From Sphingomonas taxi (GTDB taxonomy: Bacteria > Pseudomonadota > Alphaproteobacteria > Sphingomonadales > Sphingomonadaceae), in assembly GCF_000764535.1 (NCBI RefSeq), contig NZ_CP009571.1, positions 1,612,001 to 1,676,000 of the forward strand: a stretch of 64,000 bases of DNA, written 5' to 3'. The notes beneath the pieces are model-generated. The model ran no database searches. It was not told where the DNA came from and worked only from the letters and a program-made list of their open reading frames with translations. This document shows positions 1 through 9,226 of the stretch, in pieces. Position 1 is the stretch's first letter. Every line of letters begins with the position of its first letter. A program made the position numbers and the translations under genes.

Positions 1-594
1 GAAGACGACGATCGCGACGCCGATGCCGGCATAGATCATCCGCACGCTGTCATGCGCGCCGCCCGCCGCGGCAGGACCGTCGGCGAAGAACAGCGTCCCG
101 CCGATCAGCGGCCCGATGAACGTGCCGAGCCCGTTGAACGACTGGGCGAGGTTGAGCCGACGCGAGGCATCCTCGGGCGGGCCGAGCACCGCGACATAGC
201 TGTCCGCGGCGGTTTCGAGACAGGCGAGGCCCGCGGCGAGCACGAACATCGACAGCACGAACGGCAGGAACGTACCCGACGCCGCCGCCGGGATGAACAG
301 GAAGGCGCCGATCGCCGTCACCGCCAGCCCGGTGAGGATGCCGATCTTGTAGCCCGCCCGCGCCAGCCACAGCCCCGCGGGCAGGCTGACGACGAGATAG
401 GCGCCGAAATAGGCGATCTGGAGCCACGTCGATTCGGCCGTGCCGACGTGCAGCGTGTCCTGGAAATGCTTGTTGAGCACGTCGAGCAGGCCGTAGGCCA
501 GCCCCCAGATGAAGAAGAGGCTGATCGCGAAGGACAGCGCGACGCGCAGGGTGCGCCGCGGCACCTCCGCCGCATGGACGGGGACGGGAGGCAT
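1..594 (-). CDS. FucP-type MFS sugar permease (partial)
   Basis: Major facilitator permease of the L-fucose:H+ symporter (FucP) family; the reading frame runs off the left edge, so only about 198 N-terminal residues (roughly six membrane segments) are visible. The stretch FFIWGLAYGLLDVLNKHF near residue 20, the SLPAGLWLARAGYK loop and CLETAADSYVAVLGP match the FucP pattern. The ATG at 594 overlaps the stop of the upstream lactonase (ATGA), which implies translational coupling in the rhamnose operon. It probably imports the 6-deoxyhexose (L-rhamnose or L-fucose) used by cluster A. The substrate is inferred from context only, since cluster B uses an unrelated RhaT-type carrier for the same pathway. 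Confidence 0.88.
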   Translation of the reverse strand, partial: MPPVPVHAAEVPRRTLRVALSFAISLFFIWGLAYGLLDVLNKHFQDTLHVGTAESTWLQIAYFGAYLVVSLPAGLWLARAGYKIGILTGLAVTAIGAFLFIPAAASGTFLPFVLSMFVLAAGLACLETAADSYVAVLGPPEDASRRLNLAQSFNGLGTFIGPLIGGTLFFADGPAAAGGAHDSVRMIYAGIGVAIVVF

Positions 595-1514
595 CACGGG
601 CGGGTCTCCAGATCGAGATTGAGGCGGTAGAGGCGATTGGCGTTGCCGCCGAACAAGGCGCAGCGTTCGGCGCGGCTGAAATCGGCGACGATGGCATGAT
701 AGGCGGACAGATGCCGGTCGACCGTCCCGAACAATCGATCGGTCGGCAGGTCGCTGGCGAACATCACGCGGTCGGTGCCGAACAGCTCGATCGCCTCGCG
801 GATGAGCGGGCGGACGCGATCCTCGGTCCAGTCGCGCCACGCAAAGCCCATGCCGGAGATCTTGATCGCGACGTGCGGCAGCGCCGCGAGCTGGCGCATG
901 CCCTCCCGCCACCGGGCGAGGCCATCGACATCGGTCAGCACCGGCATCCCCATGTGGTTGAGGAACACCGGCACGTCGTCGTGCCGCGACAGGACGGGGA
1001 CGAGGCCGGCGACCTGGCCGGGATAGCATTGCAGGTCGAACGACAGGCCATGTACCGCCAGTCGTGCGAAGCCGCGGCGCCATTCCGGCGTCAGCGTCAT
1101 ATCCTGCAACGTGTAGGTCCGCCGGGTCTCGGCATGCCAGTTGACGATCTGGCGGATGCCGCGGACGCGCCGCGACTGCGCCTGCTGGTGCAGCGCATCG
1201 TCGACGCAGGGCGCGGTCAGGTCGGCGAAAGCGACGATAGCCGTCGGCAGACCGCCCGCATCCGCCAGCCGGTCGAGCCAGGCGGTCTCCGCCAGATCCT
1301 CGTCCGGCCGCGCGCCGGCATCGATATGGACGACGCCGGCGACGGTCCACGCGGCGGTCTCCGCCCGGTAATCGGCGGGCAGATAGGTTCGCGCGATCGC
1401 CGAGACGTCGCCGTTCGGCCCGCCGTCGCCGAACGGCGGGGCGAGCCAATCGTAGCGCAGCTGCGCGAGGTCCCAGAAATGGACGTGCGCGTCGACGAAG
1501 GGGATGTCGTTCAT
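594..1514 (-). CDS. L-rhamnono-gamma-lactonase (amidohydrolase 2 family), cluster A
   Basis: Amidohydrolase-superfamily lactonase of 306 residues, expected to open L-rhamnono-1,4-lactone to L-rhamnonate in the cytoplasm. The N-terminal metal motif VDAHVHFWDL, a central NWHAE, NHMGMP near the middle and ASDLPTD towards the C terminus are the usual metal and catalytic positions of the TIM-barrel fold. The start at 1514 is preceded by GGGAGAGG; an upstream in-frame start would skip this ribosome site. It overlaps the MFS gene by four bases and follows the KDR dehydrogenase by 48 bases. The close paralogue is at 19759-20676. L-fuconolactone is a possible alternative substrate, but the neighbouring RhmD argues for rhamnose. 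Confidence 0.88.
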   Translation of the reverse strand: MNDIPFVDAHVHFWDLAQLRYDWLAPPFGDGGPNGDVSAIARTYLPADYRAETAAWTVAGVVHIDAGARPDEDLAETAWLDRLADAGGLPTAIVAFADLTAPCVDDALHQQAQSRRVRGIRQIVNWHAETRRTYTLQDMTLTPEWRRGFARLAVHGLSFDLQCYPGQVAGLVPVLSRHDDVPVFLNHMGMPVLTDVDGLARWREGMRQLAALPHVAIKISGMGFAWRDWTEDRVRPLIREAIELFGTDRVMFASDLPTDRLFGTVDRHLSAYHAIVADFSRAERCALFGGNANRLYRLNLDLETRP

Positions 1515-1562
1515 AATCCTCTCCCCGGGGCGCCCGGCGTTCCGGGTCACCGCGATTTCGTA

Positions 1563-2312
1563 TCAGAAGGTCGTGCGGCCGCCCGACGTGTCGAAGGTCG
1601 CCGCGGTGGTGAAGCTGCACTCTTCGGACGCCATGAAGCACACCATCGCGGCGCTCTCGTCGACCTCGCCGAGCCGTCCCATCGGGATCCTGGAGCGCAT
1701 ATAGTCGACCTGGCTTTGCGGCAGCTGCGCGAGGATCGGGCTTTCGAACGTCGCCGGCGTGATCGCATTGGCGACGACGCCCTTCCCCGCCAGTTCCTTG
1801 CCGAGGCTCTTGGTTAAGCCGATCACCGCCGCCTTCGATGCCGAATAGGCCGAGGCGTTGGGATTGCCTTCCTTGCCCGCGACCGAGGCGACGTTGACGA
1901 TCCGGCCATAGCCCTGCGCCAGCATCGCCGGCACGATCGTGCGGTTGCAATAGAACAGCCCGTCGACGTTGACGCTCATCACGTTCAGCCAGCTCTGCAC
2001 GGGATATTCGTGCACGGGCGCGGTGGCGCCGGTGATGCCGGCGGAGCAGACGAGCACGTCAACCCTGCCCAGCGCCGCATGGCTCTCGGCGAAGGCGCCC
2101 TCCACCTCGGACAGTTCGGCGACGTTGAGCGCGGCGACATGCGTCGCGCCCACCTCGGCCGCCGCGGCCTCGAGCATGCTGGCGTTGAGATCCCACAGCG
2201 CGACCGTGCCGCCCTCGGCGACGATCCGTTTGGCGACCGCCTTGCCGAGGCCGGAGGCGCCGCCGGTGACGATCGCGGCGCGGCCGGCGAAGCGGCCGGG
2301 GAAGATCGTCAT
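1563..2312 (-). CDS. SDR: L-2-keto-3-deoxyrhamnonate 4-dehydrogenase, cluster A
   Basis: Classical short-chain dehydrogenase of 249 residues. The cofactor motif TGGASGLG is near residue 17, LVCSAGITGA follows at the NNAG position, and the catalytic pair is in SAYSASKAAV. By position between the dehydratase/FAH genes and the lactonase it corresponds to LRA5 of the Sphingomonas SKA58 pathway, oxidising L-2-keto-3-deoxyrhamnonate at C4 with NAD(P)+ to the 2,4-diketo acid. The ATG at 2312 overlaps the stop of the upstream FAH gene (ATGA). The C terminus SGGRTTF is shared with the paralogue at 18925-19674. The substrate is an inference from operon position. Confidence 0.87.
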   Translation of the reverse strand: MTIFPGRFAGRAAIVTGGASGLGKAVAKRIVAEGGTVALWDLNASMLEAAAAEVGATHVAALNVAELSEVEGAFAESHAALGRVDVLVCSAGITGATAPVHEYPVQSWLNVMSVNVDGLFYCNRTIVPAMLAQGYGRIVNVASVAGKEGNPNASAYSASKAAVIGLTKSLGKELAGKGVVANAITPATFESPILAQLPQSQVDYMRSRIPMGRLGEVDESAAMVCFMASEECSFTTAATFDTSGGRTTF

Positions 2313-3166
2313 GCCGCCTCTCCCGTGCGCGGGTGCCGCCAGGCGACGACGGTCTGCGTCTGCGTGCCCAGTTTCGCGATCGACAGCGTCATCGTGTCGC
2401 CGGCCGCGAGGTAGATCGCGTCGGGCTTCTTGCCCTCGCCGACGCCGGGCGGCGTGCCGGTGATGAGCAGATCGCCCGGCTCCAGCGTGACATATTCGCT
2501 GACGTAGGAGATCAGTTCGTCGACCGCGAAGATCATCGTCTTCGTATTGCCGGTCTGCATCCGCACGCCGTTGACGTCGAGCGACATGGCGAGGTCCTGC
2601 GGATCGCCGATCTCGTCCGGCGTCACCAGCCACGGGCCGACCGGACAGAAGGTGTCGTGCCCCTTCCCCTTCGACCATTGCGTGCCGCGCTGCTTCTGGT
2701 TGAACCGCTCCGACACGTCGTTGACCAGCACGTAGCCGGCGACGTGCTCCAGCGCCGCGGCGCGATCGACGTAGCGGCAGGTATTGCCGATCACCACGCC
2801 CAGCTCGACTTCCCAATCGCCGTGCGTCGCGCCTTTCGGCAGCATCACGTCGTCGTCCGGTCCGTTCAGGCTCGACAGCGCCTTCATGAACATCATCGGT
2901 TCGGTCGGGATCGGCAGGTTCGATTCGATCGCATGGTCGCGATAGTTCAGGCCGATCGCGACGATCTTGCCGATCCCGGCGAGCGGCACGCCGTAGCGCC
3001 GTTCGCCCCCGACCAGCGGCAGCGTCGCCGCGTCGACGCCGGCGAGCGTTCGCAGCGTCTCGACGGTGATGTCGGATACGATGCCGGACAGGTCACGGAT
3101 GTGGCCGTCGGCGTCGACGATACCGGGCGTCTCGTCGCCCTTGGGGCCATAGCGGCAAAGCTTCAT
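2309..3166 (-). CDS. FAH-family 2,4-diketo-3-deoxy-L-rhamnonate hydrolase, cluster A
   Basis: Fumarylacetoacetase-fold hydrolase of 285 residues, expected to cleave 2,4-diketo-3-deoxy-L-rhamnonate to pyruvate and L-lactate (LRA6 role). Family marks are GLNYRDHAIE, MMFMKALSSLNGP, the acidic metal site in GDWEVELGVVIG, and LITGTPPGVGEG. The start at 3166 (MKLCRYG) aligns with the paralogue at 18071; longer in-frame starts lie inside the dehydratase gene. It sits 10 bases after the dehydratase and overlaps the following SDR by four bases. An acylpyruvase role is the general family alternative, but the complete pathway around it favours the diketo-acid substrate. Confidence 0.9.
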   Translation of the reverse strand: MKLCRYGPKGDETPGIVDADGHIRDLSGIVSDITVETLRTLAGVDAATLPLVGGERRYGVPLAGIGKIVAIGLNYRDHAIESNLPIPTEPMMFMKALSSLNGPDDDVMLPKGATHGDWEVELGVVIGNTCRYVDRAAALEHVAGYVLVNDVSERFNQKQRGTQWSKGKGHDTFCPVGPWLVTPDEIGDPQDLAMSLDVNGVRMQTGNTKTMIFAVDELISYVSEYVTLEPGDLLITGTPPGVGEGKKPDAIYLAAGDTMTLSIAKLGTQTQTVVAWRHPRTGEAA

Positions 3167-3176
3167 GGATCGATCC

Positions 3177-4358
3177 TCAATGGGTGTAGGGGCGGTGGAG
3201 CGGCACGGCGCGGTTGAGCTCGACGCCGAAGCCGGGTTTATCCAGGGCACTCGCCTTGAGGCGGCCGTTGACCGGCACCGGCTCGCCGAGCAGCTGCGGC
3301 GCGAACATCGGCACGACTTCGGTCGGGCCGGGATGCATCATCAGGAATTCGGCGAACGGCGAATTGTGGCGCGTGACGACGAAGTGATAGCTGTAGACCG
3401 ACGAGCCGTGTGGCACGACCATCTTGCCCTTGGCGTCCGCCAGCGCGGAGATCTTGAGCAATTCGGTCACGCCACCGCACCAGCCGACATCGGGCTGGAT
3501 GATGTCGCAACAATCCATCTCCAGCAGCATGCGGAAGCCCCAGCGGGTCGCCTCATGCTCGCCGGTGGTGACCAGCATCCCCTTGGGGACGTTGCGCTTC
3601 AGCTCGGCATAGCCCCAATAATCGTCGGGGCTGATCGCCTCCTCGATCCATTTGAGGCCATGGTCGTGGCAGGCGATGGCGAGGCGGGTGGCGTAATCGA
3701 CGTCGAGCGCCATCCAGCAATCGTACATCAGCCAGAAATCGGGGCCGACCTTCTCCCGCATGTCGGCGAGCAGGGCGACGTTCTTGTGCAGTCCCTCCAG
3801 CCCCTCGGCCGGACCATGGTGCAGCGGCAGCTTGCCGCCGATGAAGCCCAGTTCCTTGGCGACATCGGGGCGCGCGCCGGTGGCGTAGAATTGCAGCTCG
3901 TCGCGCACCGCGCCGCCGAGCAGGTGATAGACCGGCTCCTGCCGCAGCTTGCCGAGCAGGTCCCACAGCGCGAGGTCGACGCCCGAGATGGCGTTGATGA
4001 CCAGCCCCTTGCGCCCGTAATATTGGGTCGAGAAGTACATCTGGTCCCAGATCTTCTCGTAATCGGCCGGGTTGCGGCCCTCGAGAAAGCGCGCGAGATG
4101 CTTCTCGACGATATAGCAGGCGGGCTCGCCGCCGGTGGTCACCGCGAAGCCGATCGTGCCGTCGTCCGCCTCGATCTCGACCACCAGCGTGCCGAGCACG
4201 TTGATCCCGAAGCTCTGCCGCGACTGGCGGTATTCGGGATAGCGCGCCATCGGCGTCGCGATGTGATCGTCGATCCAGTGGCCCTCCTCCTGGTCGTGAT
4301 AGTCCGCGCCACCGCCGCGTACGACGAACGCCCGCACGTGCTTGATCTTCGCCAGCAT
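3177..4358 (-). CDS. rhmD: L-rhamnonate dehydratase (enolase superfamily), cluster A
   Basis: Mandelate-racemase/enolase-superfamily dehydratase of 393 residues, converting L-rhamnonate to 2-keto-3-deoxy-L-rhamnonate. It is recognisable as the RhmD group by [33 protein letters not shown] and [11 protein letters not shown]. Metal ligands fall in LMYDCW, WIEEAIS and TTGEHEA, and the base is the histidine of VPHGSS, matching D226/E252/E280/H329 of the E. coli enzyme. The ATG at 4358 has AGGAGAGG just upstream. It is the first gene of the leftward operon and is divergent from the IclR gene at 4454. The paralogue at 16876-18060 is close along its whole length. Confidence 0.93.
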   Translation of the reverse strand: MLAKIKHVRAFVVRGGGADYHDQEEGHWIDDHIATPMARYPEYRQSRQSFGINVLGTLVVEIEADDGTIGFAVTTGGEPACYIVEKHLARFLEGRNPADYEKIWDQMYFSTQYYGRKGLVINAISGVDLALWDLLGKLRQEPVYHLLGGAVRDELQFYATGARPDVAKELGFIGGKLPLHHGPAEGLEGLHKNVALLADMREKVGPDFWLMYDCWMALDVDYATRLAIACHDHGLKWIEEAISPDDYWGYAELKRNVPKGMLVTTGEHEATRWGFRMLLEMDCCDIIQPDVGWCGGVTELLKISALADAKGKMVVPHGSSVYSYHFVVTRHNSPFAEFLMMHPGPTEVVPMFAPQLLGEPVPVNGRLKASALDKPGFGVELNRAVPLHRPYTH

Positions 4359-4453
4359 GATTCCTCTCCTGCGTTGCCCCTCGCATACCGAAAGGATACG
4401 ACTACGTACAATAAATATTTTCCACATGATGAAACATGGTGTAAGCCCGTGGG
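4359..4453. promoter_or_regulatory. Divergent promoter/operator region, IclR A / rhmD A
   Basis: This 95-base interval separates the divergent dehydratase and IclR genes, so it must hold both promoters. It is AT-rich in its middle (ACAATAAATATTTTCC) and contains TTTCCACATGATGAAA, an imperfect inverted repeat with TTTC/GAAA ends, at about 4420-4435. The equivalent interval of cluster B shares the short string TTCCAYA. An IclR-family operator is the natural reading, but the exact site is a guess. Confidence 0.45.
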
Positions 4454-5254
4454 ATGGAACCGGAGAGAAACGCGGCCCAGCCCCAGACCGGGGCGGGCGG
4501 CAGCCAGACCCTGATGCGGGGCCTCGACGTGGTCGAGGCGGTCGCGCGCGGCGCGACGACGCTGACGCCGATGGCGGCGCAGCTCGGGCTCAGTCGCAGC
4601 ACGACGCATCGCCTCGCCTCCTCGCTGGTGGAGCGCGGCTATCTCGCGTTCACGCCGCGTGCCGGCTATCGGCTCGGGCCGAAGCTGCTCGAACTGGGAC
4701 AGCTTGCGCACGAGCAGGCGGACATCGTCCAGGTCGCGCGGCCGCATCTCGAGGAGCTGTCCGCCAGGACCGAGGATACGGTGCATTTCGGCGTGCTCGA
4801 CGGCGACCGCGCGCTCTACCTCGACAAGATGCCCGGCCGGCGCCGCATCACGATCTCGTCGCGGATCGGCGACCGGCAGCCGCTCACCTCGACCGGGCTC
4901 GGCAAGGCGCTGATGATCGACCGGCCCGCCGCCTTCTGGATCGCGCAGCTCGACGCCGATGCGCGCGACGGCGGCCTGCCGGTCGATCGCGACCTGTGGC
5001 TGGCGCGGATGCGCGACTATGCCGCGACCGGCTGCGCCTTCGACCTCGAGGAGAACGAAGACCAGATCCGCTGCGTCGCCGCGCCGGTGCGCGATGCCGG
5101 CGGGGCGATCGTCGGCGCGCTCAGCGTGTCGAGCGCCGCACAATATATGAACGACGCGCGCATGCGGGATCTGGCCGATCTGGTCGTCACGACCGCGCAC
5201 GACATCAGCCGGGACCTCGGATGGTCCGACAAGGAGAGCCCCATTGTTGCTTGA
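4454..5254 (+). CDS. IclR-family regulator of rhamnose cluster A
   Basis: IclR-type transcription factor of 266 residues. The N-terminal winged helix (about residues 17-80) includes [14 protein letters not shown] and [18 protein letters not shown]. The C-terminal effector domain carries [28 protein letters not shown] and [12 protein letters not shown]. It is divergent from rhmD A and runs directly into the SDR gene, overlapping it by 11 bases, so it is probably autoregulated with the operon. The effector is likely a pathway intermediate such as a keto-deoxy acid, inferred from other IclR sugar-acid regulators. The paralogue is at 15981-16784. Confidence 0.9.
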   Translation: MEPERNAAQPQTGAGGSQTLMRGLDVVEAVARGATTLTPMAAQLGLSRSTTHRLASSLVERGYLAFTPRAGYRLGPKLLELGQLAHEQADIVQVARPHLEELSARTEDTVHFGVLDGDRALYLDKMPGRRRITISSRIGDRQPLTSTGLGKALMIDRPAAFWIAQLDADARDGGLPVDRDLWLARMRDYAATGCAFDLEENEDQIRCVAAPVRDAGGAIVGALSVSSAAQYMNDARMRDLADLVVTTAHDISRDLGWSDKESPIVA

Positions 5255-6005
5255 AGGGAAGACGGTCCTCATCACCGGCGGGTCGTCGGGGATCGGCGCC
5301 GCCGCCGCGGTCGAGGCGGCCCGTCAGGGTGCCGATGTCGCGATCAACTATATCGGCGCGGATGCAGGCGCGCACGACGTCGTCGCCCGCATCGAGGCGC
5401 TCGGGCGTCGCGGCGTCGCGTTGAAGGGCGACGTCGCCGAGCCCGATACCGCGACGGCGTTCGTCGGCCGGGCCGCGGATGCGCTGGGCCGGGTCGACGT
5501 CTTCGTGTCCAACGCCGGCATCTGTCCGTTCCATGCGTTTCTCGACATGCCGGCCGCGACGTTCGAGCGGACCATGGCGGTCAACCTGCACGGCGCCTTC
5601 TATATGGTGCAGGCCGCCGCCAACCGGATGGTCGCGCAGGGCGGTGGCGGCGCGATCGTCGCCGTTTCGTCGATATCGGCGCTGGTCGGGGGCGAATATC
5701 AGACGCATTACACGCCGACCAAGGCGGGCGTGCATTCGCTGATGCAATCCGCCGCGATCGCGCTCGGCCGGTACGGCATCCGCTGCAATTCGGTCCTGCC
5801 GGGCACGATCCTCACCGAGATCAACCGCGACGATCTGGCGGATACCGGCAAGCGCGAGCGGATGGCGGCGCGGGTTCCGCTCGGCCGGCTCGGCGAACCC
5901 GAGGATCTCGCCGGTCCGATCGTCTTCCTCGCTTCCGACATGGCGCGCTACGTCACCGGCGCGGCGCTGCTCGTCGACGGCGGCGCCTATGTGAACCTGC
6001 AATGA
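5244..6005 (+). CDS. SDR: L-rhamnose 1-dehydrogenase, cluster A
   Basis: Short-chain dehydrogenase of 253 residues, expected to oxidise L-rhamnose to L-rhamnono-1,4-lactone (LRA1 role). Motifs are TGGSSGIG for cofactor binding, [14 protein letters not shown] (the paralogue has the standard VNNAG) and catalytic Tyr/Lys in THYTPTKAG. The start is TTG at 5244, with AAGGAGAG upstream, and aligns with the ATG of the paralogue at 15970. It overlaps the IclR stop by 11 bases and its own stop overlaps the next ATG (ATGA). The role as rhamnose dehydrogenase is inferred from pathway completeness and homology. Confidence 0.87.
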   Translation: MLLEGKTVLITGGSSGIGAAAAVEAARQGADVAINYIGADAGAHDVVARIEALGRRGVALKGDVAEPDTATAFVGRAADALGRVDVFVSNAGICPFHAFLDMPAATFERTMAVNLHGAFYMVQAAANRMVAQGGGGAIVAVSSISALVGGEYQTHYTPTKAGVHSLMQSAAIALGRYGIRCNSVLPGTILTEINRDDLADTGKRERMAARVPLGRLGEPEDLAGPIVFLASDMARYVTGAALLVDGGAYVNLQ

Positions 6006-6922
6006 TCGGCAGACCGATGCGCGCCGCCGCCCTTCTGGCCCTCCTCCTCGCGCCGCTCGCGGCTCCCGCGCAGACCGTGCCGCCGTCGCTGCCCGTCCCC
6101 GCGGAATTCGCGACCGCATTGCCGCTCCGCACCGGCGATGTGCCGAACGGCAACGGTCCCGAACAGTGGAACGGCAAGCCGGGGGCGATGTCGGTCCGGA
6201 ACACCGTGTCGGCGAGTCTGGTGCCGGTGCTCCCCGATGTCGGCAAGCGCACCGGCGCCGCGGTGGTGATCGCCCCGGGCGGCGGCTTCATGACGCTGTC
6301 CTGGGACCACGAGGGGATGGAGGTCGCCCGGGTCATGGCCGATCATGGCATCGCCGCCTTCGTCCTGAAATACCGCGTCGACCCGACGCCGCGCGACCCG
6401 GCCGGCTTTGGTCGCGCGATGTCGGCGCGGATGACGAACTGGATCGGCAAGCCCGGCGAGGGACTGAAGATCACGACGCCGTCCTATGCCGTCGCCGACG
6501 GCATCGCCGCGCTGCGCCTGGTGCGCGCGCGCGCGGGCGAATGGGGAATAGATCCGACGCGGGTCGGCATGATCGGCTTCTCGGCCGGCGCGCGGACGAC
6601 GCTGGGGGTCACGCTTCAGGCGGCGCCCGCCGATCGGCCCGCCTTCATCGCGCCGATCTACCCGCCGATGGAGCGGATCGCGGTACCCGCCGATGCGCCG
6701 CCGATGTTCGTGGCGATGGCGACCGACGATCCGCTGTCCGGTCGCGCCGGCTACGGTCTGCTCGAAAGCTGGGCCGCGGCACGCCGTCCGTTCGAATTCC
6801 ATGCCTATCAACGCAGTGGACATGGCTTCGGATTGGGCGTCAAGGGCACCACGACGCAAGGCTGGATCGACGGGCTGTTGCGCTGGATCACGTTCAACGG
6901 CTTCCTGAAGGCAAGACCATGA
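6002..6922 (+). CDS. Secreted alpha/beta hydrolase (esterase-like)
   Basis: Alpha/beta-hydrolase of 306 residues with a signal peptide ([17 protein letters not shown], cleavage near residue 24), so periplasmic or secreted. The oxyanion region APGGGF, the nucleophile elbow GFSAGA and the late GHGFG histidine fit the BD-FAE/acetyl-xylan-esterase-like group. It is coupled on both sides by ATGA overlaps (rhamnose dehydrogenase before, LldD after), so it is co-translated with sugar catabolism. A plausible job is removing acetyl or other acyl groups from rhamnose-containing glycans. Cluster B has no equivalent gene in this position. The substrate is not determinable from sequence. Confidence 0.8.
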   Translation: MIGRPMRAAALLALLLAPLAAPAQTVPPSLPVPAEFATALPLRTGDVPNGNGPEQWNGKPGAMSVRNTVSASLVPVLPDVGKRTGAAVVIAPGGGFMTLSWDHEGMEVARVMADHGIAAFVLKYRVDPTPRDPAGFGRAMSARMTNWIGKPGEGLKITTPSYAVADGIAALRLVRARAGEWGIDPTRVGMIGFSAGARTTLGVTLQAAPADRPAFIAPIYPPMERIAVPADAPPMFVAMATDDPLSGRAGYGLLESWAAARRPFEFHAYQRSGHGFGLGVKGTTTQGWIDGLLRWITFNGFLKARP

Positions 6923-8061
6923 AGGCTGCATCGGCTCTCGACTACCGCGACCTCGCGCGCCGCAAGCTCCCGCATTTCCTGTTCGAATATATCGACGGCG
7001 GCTCCTATGCCGAGGTGACGTTGCGGCGGAACATCGCGGATCTCGAGGCGATCGCCTTGCGGCAGCGGATCCTCACCGACGTTTCGGCGCTCGACCTGAC
7101 GACCGAATTGTTCGGGCAGAATCTCGCCATGCCCATCGCGCTGGCGCCGATCGGCCTCGCGGGCCTCAACGCGCGACGGGGCGAGGTCCAGGCGGCGCGC
7201 GCGGCAAGCAAGGCGGGGATACCCTTCTGCCTGTCGACGGTCTCCGCCTGCCCGATCGCCGAGGTCGCGGCCGGCACCGATGCGCCCTTCTGGTTCCAGC
7301 TCTATATGATCCGCGATCGCGGCTTCATGCGCGACCTGATGGCACAGGCGAAGGAGGCGGGCTGCTCCGCGCTGATCTTCACCGTCGACATGCCCGTCCC
7401 CGGGTCGCGCTATCGCGACTATCGATCGGGGCTGGCGGGGGCGTCGGGGTTCATGGGGTCCGCCCGGCGCACCGTCCAGGCGATGCTGCGCCCGGCCTGG
7501 GCCTATGACGTCGGCGTCCGCGGGCGTCCGCATCAGCTCGGCAACGTCGCCCCCGTGCTCGGCAAGAACACCGGTCTCGAAGACTTCTTCGCCTGGATGC
7601 GCAACAATTTCGATCCGACGGTCTCGTGGCGCGACCTCGAGTTCATCCGGGAGAGCTGGGACGGGCCGCTCGTCATCAAGGGCATTCTCGACGTGGAGGA
7701 TGCGCGCGCCGCGGCGACGCTCGGGGCGGACGGGATCGTCGTGTCCAATCATGGCGGGCGCCAGCTCGACGGCGTCCCCTCGACCGCCGCGGCCTTGCCG
7801 ATCATCGCCGATGCGGTGCGGGATCGGCTCACGGTATTGGCGGATGGTGGCATCCGCTCCGGCCTGGACGTCGTCCGCATGCTCGCGCTCGGCGCGCACG
7901 GCGTACTGCTCGGCCGCGCCTGGGTCTACGCGCTGGCCGCGGCCGGCGAAAAGGGCGTCACCCACATGCTGCAGCTCATGGAAGCGGAGATGCGCGTGGC
8001 CATGGCGCTGACCGCGCGCACGACGATCGCCTCGCTCGACCGCAGCGCGCTGGTCCGCTGA
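6919..8061 (+). CDS. lldD: FMN-dependent L-lactate dehydrogenase, cluster A
   Basis: FMN-dependent alpha-hydroxy-acid dehydrogenase of 380 residues. [13 protein letters not shown] FMN strands (here [12 protein letters not shown]), [24 protein letters not shown], the catalytic His near residue 278 in [10 protein letters not shown], and the FMN phosphate segment LADGGIRSG are all present. L-lactate is one product of the diketo-acid hydrolase in this same cluster, so LldD returns it to pyruvate and feeds electrons to the respiratory chain. The ATG overlaps the hydrolase stop. A nearly collinear paralogue is at 13978-15132. Confidence 0.9.
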   Translation: MKAASALDYRDLARRKLPHFLFEYIDGGSYAEVTLRRNIADLEAIALRQRILTDVSALDLTTELFGQNLAMPIALAPIGLAGLNARRGEVQAARAASKAGIPFCLSTVSACPIAEVAAGTDAPFWFQLYMIRDRGFMRDLMAQAKEAGCSALIFTVDMPVPGSRYRDYRSGLAGASGFMGSARRTVQAMLRPAWAYDVGVRGRPHQLGNVAPVLGKNTGLEDFFAWMRNNFDPTVSWRDLEFIRESWDGPLVIKGILDVEDARAAATLGADGIVVSNHGGRQLDGVPSTAAALPIIADAVRDRLTVLADGGIRSGLDVVRMLALGAHGVLLGRAWVYALAAAGEKGVTHMLQLMEAEMRVAMALTARTTIASLDRSALVR

Positions 8062-8101
8062 CGGCTTGGTATCGCGGGGCCAGTCTTATATGGGCGACGC
8101 C

Positions 8102-8746
8102 ATGACCAAGGCTGCTCCGACATTCGTACCCCGCCGCGGCCGGCCGACGGCCAAGCAGGTCGAGGCGATCGACAATGCGCTGATCGCCACCGCGCGCCGC
8201 CATTTTCTGGAAAACGGCTTCGATGCGGTCGCGATGGAAGCGATCGCCTTCGAACTCGGCGTGTCCAAGACGACGCTATACGGTCGCTTCCCCTCGAAGG
8301 AGGCGCTGTTCCACGCGATCGTCGAGGATGCGGTCGCGCGATGGTCGGCGGAGGCGTCCGAGGCCGATAGCGAACTGACCGACGACATCGACCAGCGGCT
8401 GCGCCACCATGTCCGCGTCATCGCCCGGTCGCACGACAATCCCGAGGTGCAGGCGTTCCAGCGGATCATCGTTTCGACCGCCGGCCGCTTTCCGGAACTC
8501 GCCAAATCGATGCACGACGTCGGCTCGCTCTACATCATCAACCTGATCGCTCGGGACATCCGCGACGCCGCCGCAAGAGACGGCATTCCCGCGCGCGATC
8601 CGGAAAGCATCGCCACGCGCATCGTCGCGTCGATGACGGGCTGGTATCTCCAGCAAAGCCTGATCCGGACCGTCAGCAACGCGGAATTCGACGCTTACGG
8701 CGAGCGGACGGTGGACATCATCATGGCCGCCCGCGCGATCTGGTGA
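8102..8746 (+). CDS. TetR/AcrR-family regulator
   Basis: TetR-family repressor of about 214 residues. The helix-turn-helix lies in HFLENGFDAVAMEAIAFELG followed by VSKTTLYGRFPSKEALF, and a helical ligand domain follows. The start is uncertain: ATG at 8102 or 8090 and TTG at 8066 are all in frame without a convincing ribosome site. It follows lldD by 40 bases on the same strand. The next gene has a perfect palindrome between its -35 and -10 elements, which this regulator may bind. The ligand is unknown. Confidence 0.85.
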   Translation: MTKAAPTFVPRRGRPTAKQVEAIDNALIATARRHFLENGFDAVAMEAIAFELGVSKTTLYGRFPSKEALFHAIVEDAVARWSAEASEADSELTDDIDQRLRHHVRVIARSHDNPEVQAFQRIIVSTAGRFPELAKSMHDVGSLYIINLIARDIRDAAARDGIPARDPESIATRIVASMTGWYLQQSLIRTVSNAEFDAYGERTVDIIMAARAIW

Positions 8747-8757
8747 CCGGGCGGTCA

Positions 8758-8786
8758 TTGACATAGATACGGTACCGTACGATATA
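8758..8786 (+). promoter_or_regulatory. Promoter with embedded TACGGTACCGTA operator
   Basis: TTGACA at 8758-8763, a 17-base spacer and GATATA at 8781-8786 form a good sigma-70-type promoter for the secreted protein gene at 8827. The spacer contains the perfect 12-base palindrome TACGGTACCGTA at 8768-8779. Placement between -35 and -10 implies repression, and the TetR gene immediately upstream is the obvious candidate. Confidence 0.65.
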
Positions 8787-8826
8787 ACTGTTGGCAGCCC
8801 CGACGCTGCGTGATGAGAGGATATCT

Positions 8827-9168
8827 ATGCGTACGTTGATGGCAGCTGCCGCCCTTCTTCTGGCCCCCGCGACGCTCGTGAACGCGCAGGCCGCCAAGCC
8901 GCCCGCCGCGTCGGCGACCGCGACGACGGCCCATTATTCGACGTCGACGACCGAGATCGGTACGCTGCTCGACGATCCTGCCGCCAAGGCGGTGATCGAG
9001 AAGCACGTCCCGGGGATGACGACCAACGACCAGATCGACATGGCGCGGGCGATGACGCTGAAGGACATCCAGCAATATTCGCCCGATGCGGTGACCGACA
9101 AGGTGCTGGCAGCGATCGACGCCGACTTCGCGAAACTGCCCGCCAAACCGGCCGCAGCGGCGAAGTAA
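8827..9168 (+). CDS. Small secreted protein of unknown function
   Basis: Protein of 113 residues with a clear signal peptide (LMAAAALLLAPATLVNAQA, cleavage near residue 20), then an Ala/Pro/Thr-rich linker. The compact helical domain has EIGTLLDDPAAKAVIEKH, MTTNDQIDMARAMTLKDIQ and a tail of KPAAAAK. GAGAGGA lies before the ATG at 8827. It has its own promoter with an operator-like palindrome and a strong terminator, so it is a single-gene unit, probably under the adjacent TetR. I do not recognise a family with a known function. Confidence 0.75.
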   Translation: MRTLMAAAALLLAPATLVNAQAAKPPAASATATTAHYSTSTTEIGTLLDDPAAKAVIEKHVPGMTTNDQIDMARAMTLKDIQQYSPDAVTDKVLAAIDADFAKLPAKPAAAAK

Positions 9169-9193
9169 CGCCTGACCCTTATCCGATGCCATG

Positions 9194-9226
9194 GGCTGCC
9201 GAGACATCATCGGCAGCCTTTTTTTT
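9194..9226 (+). terminator. Rho-independent terminator
   Basis: Perfect 9-bp stem GGCTGCCGA/TCGGCAGCC with a 7-base loop, followed by eight T residues, 25 bases after the stop of the small secreted protein gene. Confidence 0.92.

Noticed and set aside
696..1817. Long open frame on the plus strand opposite the lactonase and SDR
   Set aside because: It is a GC-rich antisense shadow of two well-recognised minus-strand enzymes and has no family resemblance or ribosome site.
3165..4514. 449-codon open frame opposite rhmD A
   Set aside because: Shadow of the dehydratase; the minus-strand protein is clearly RhmD and has a good ribosome site.
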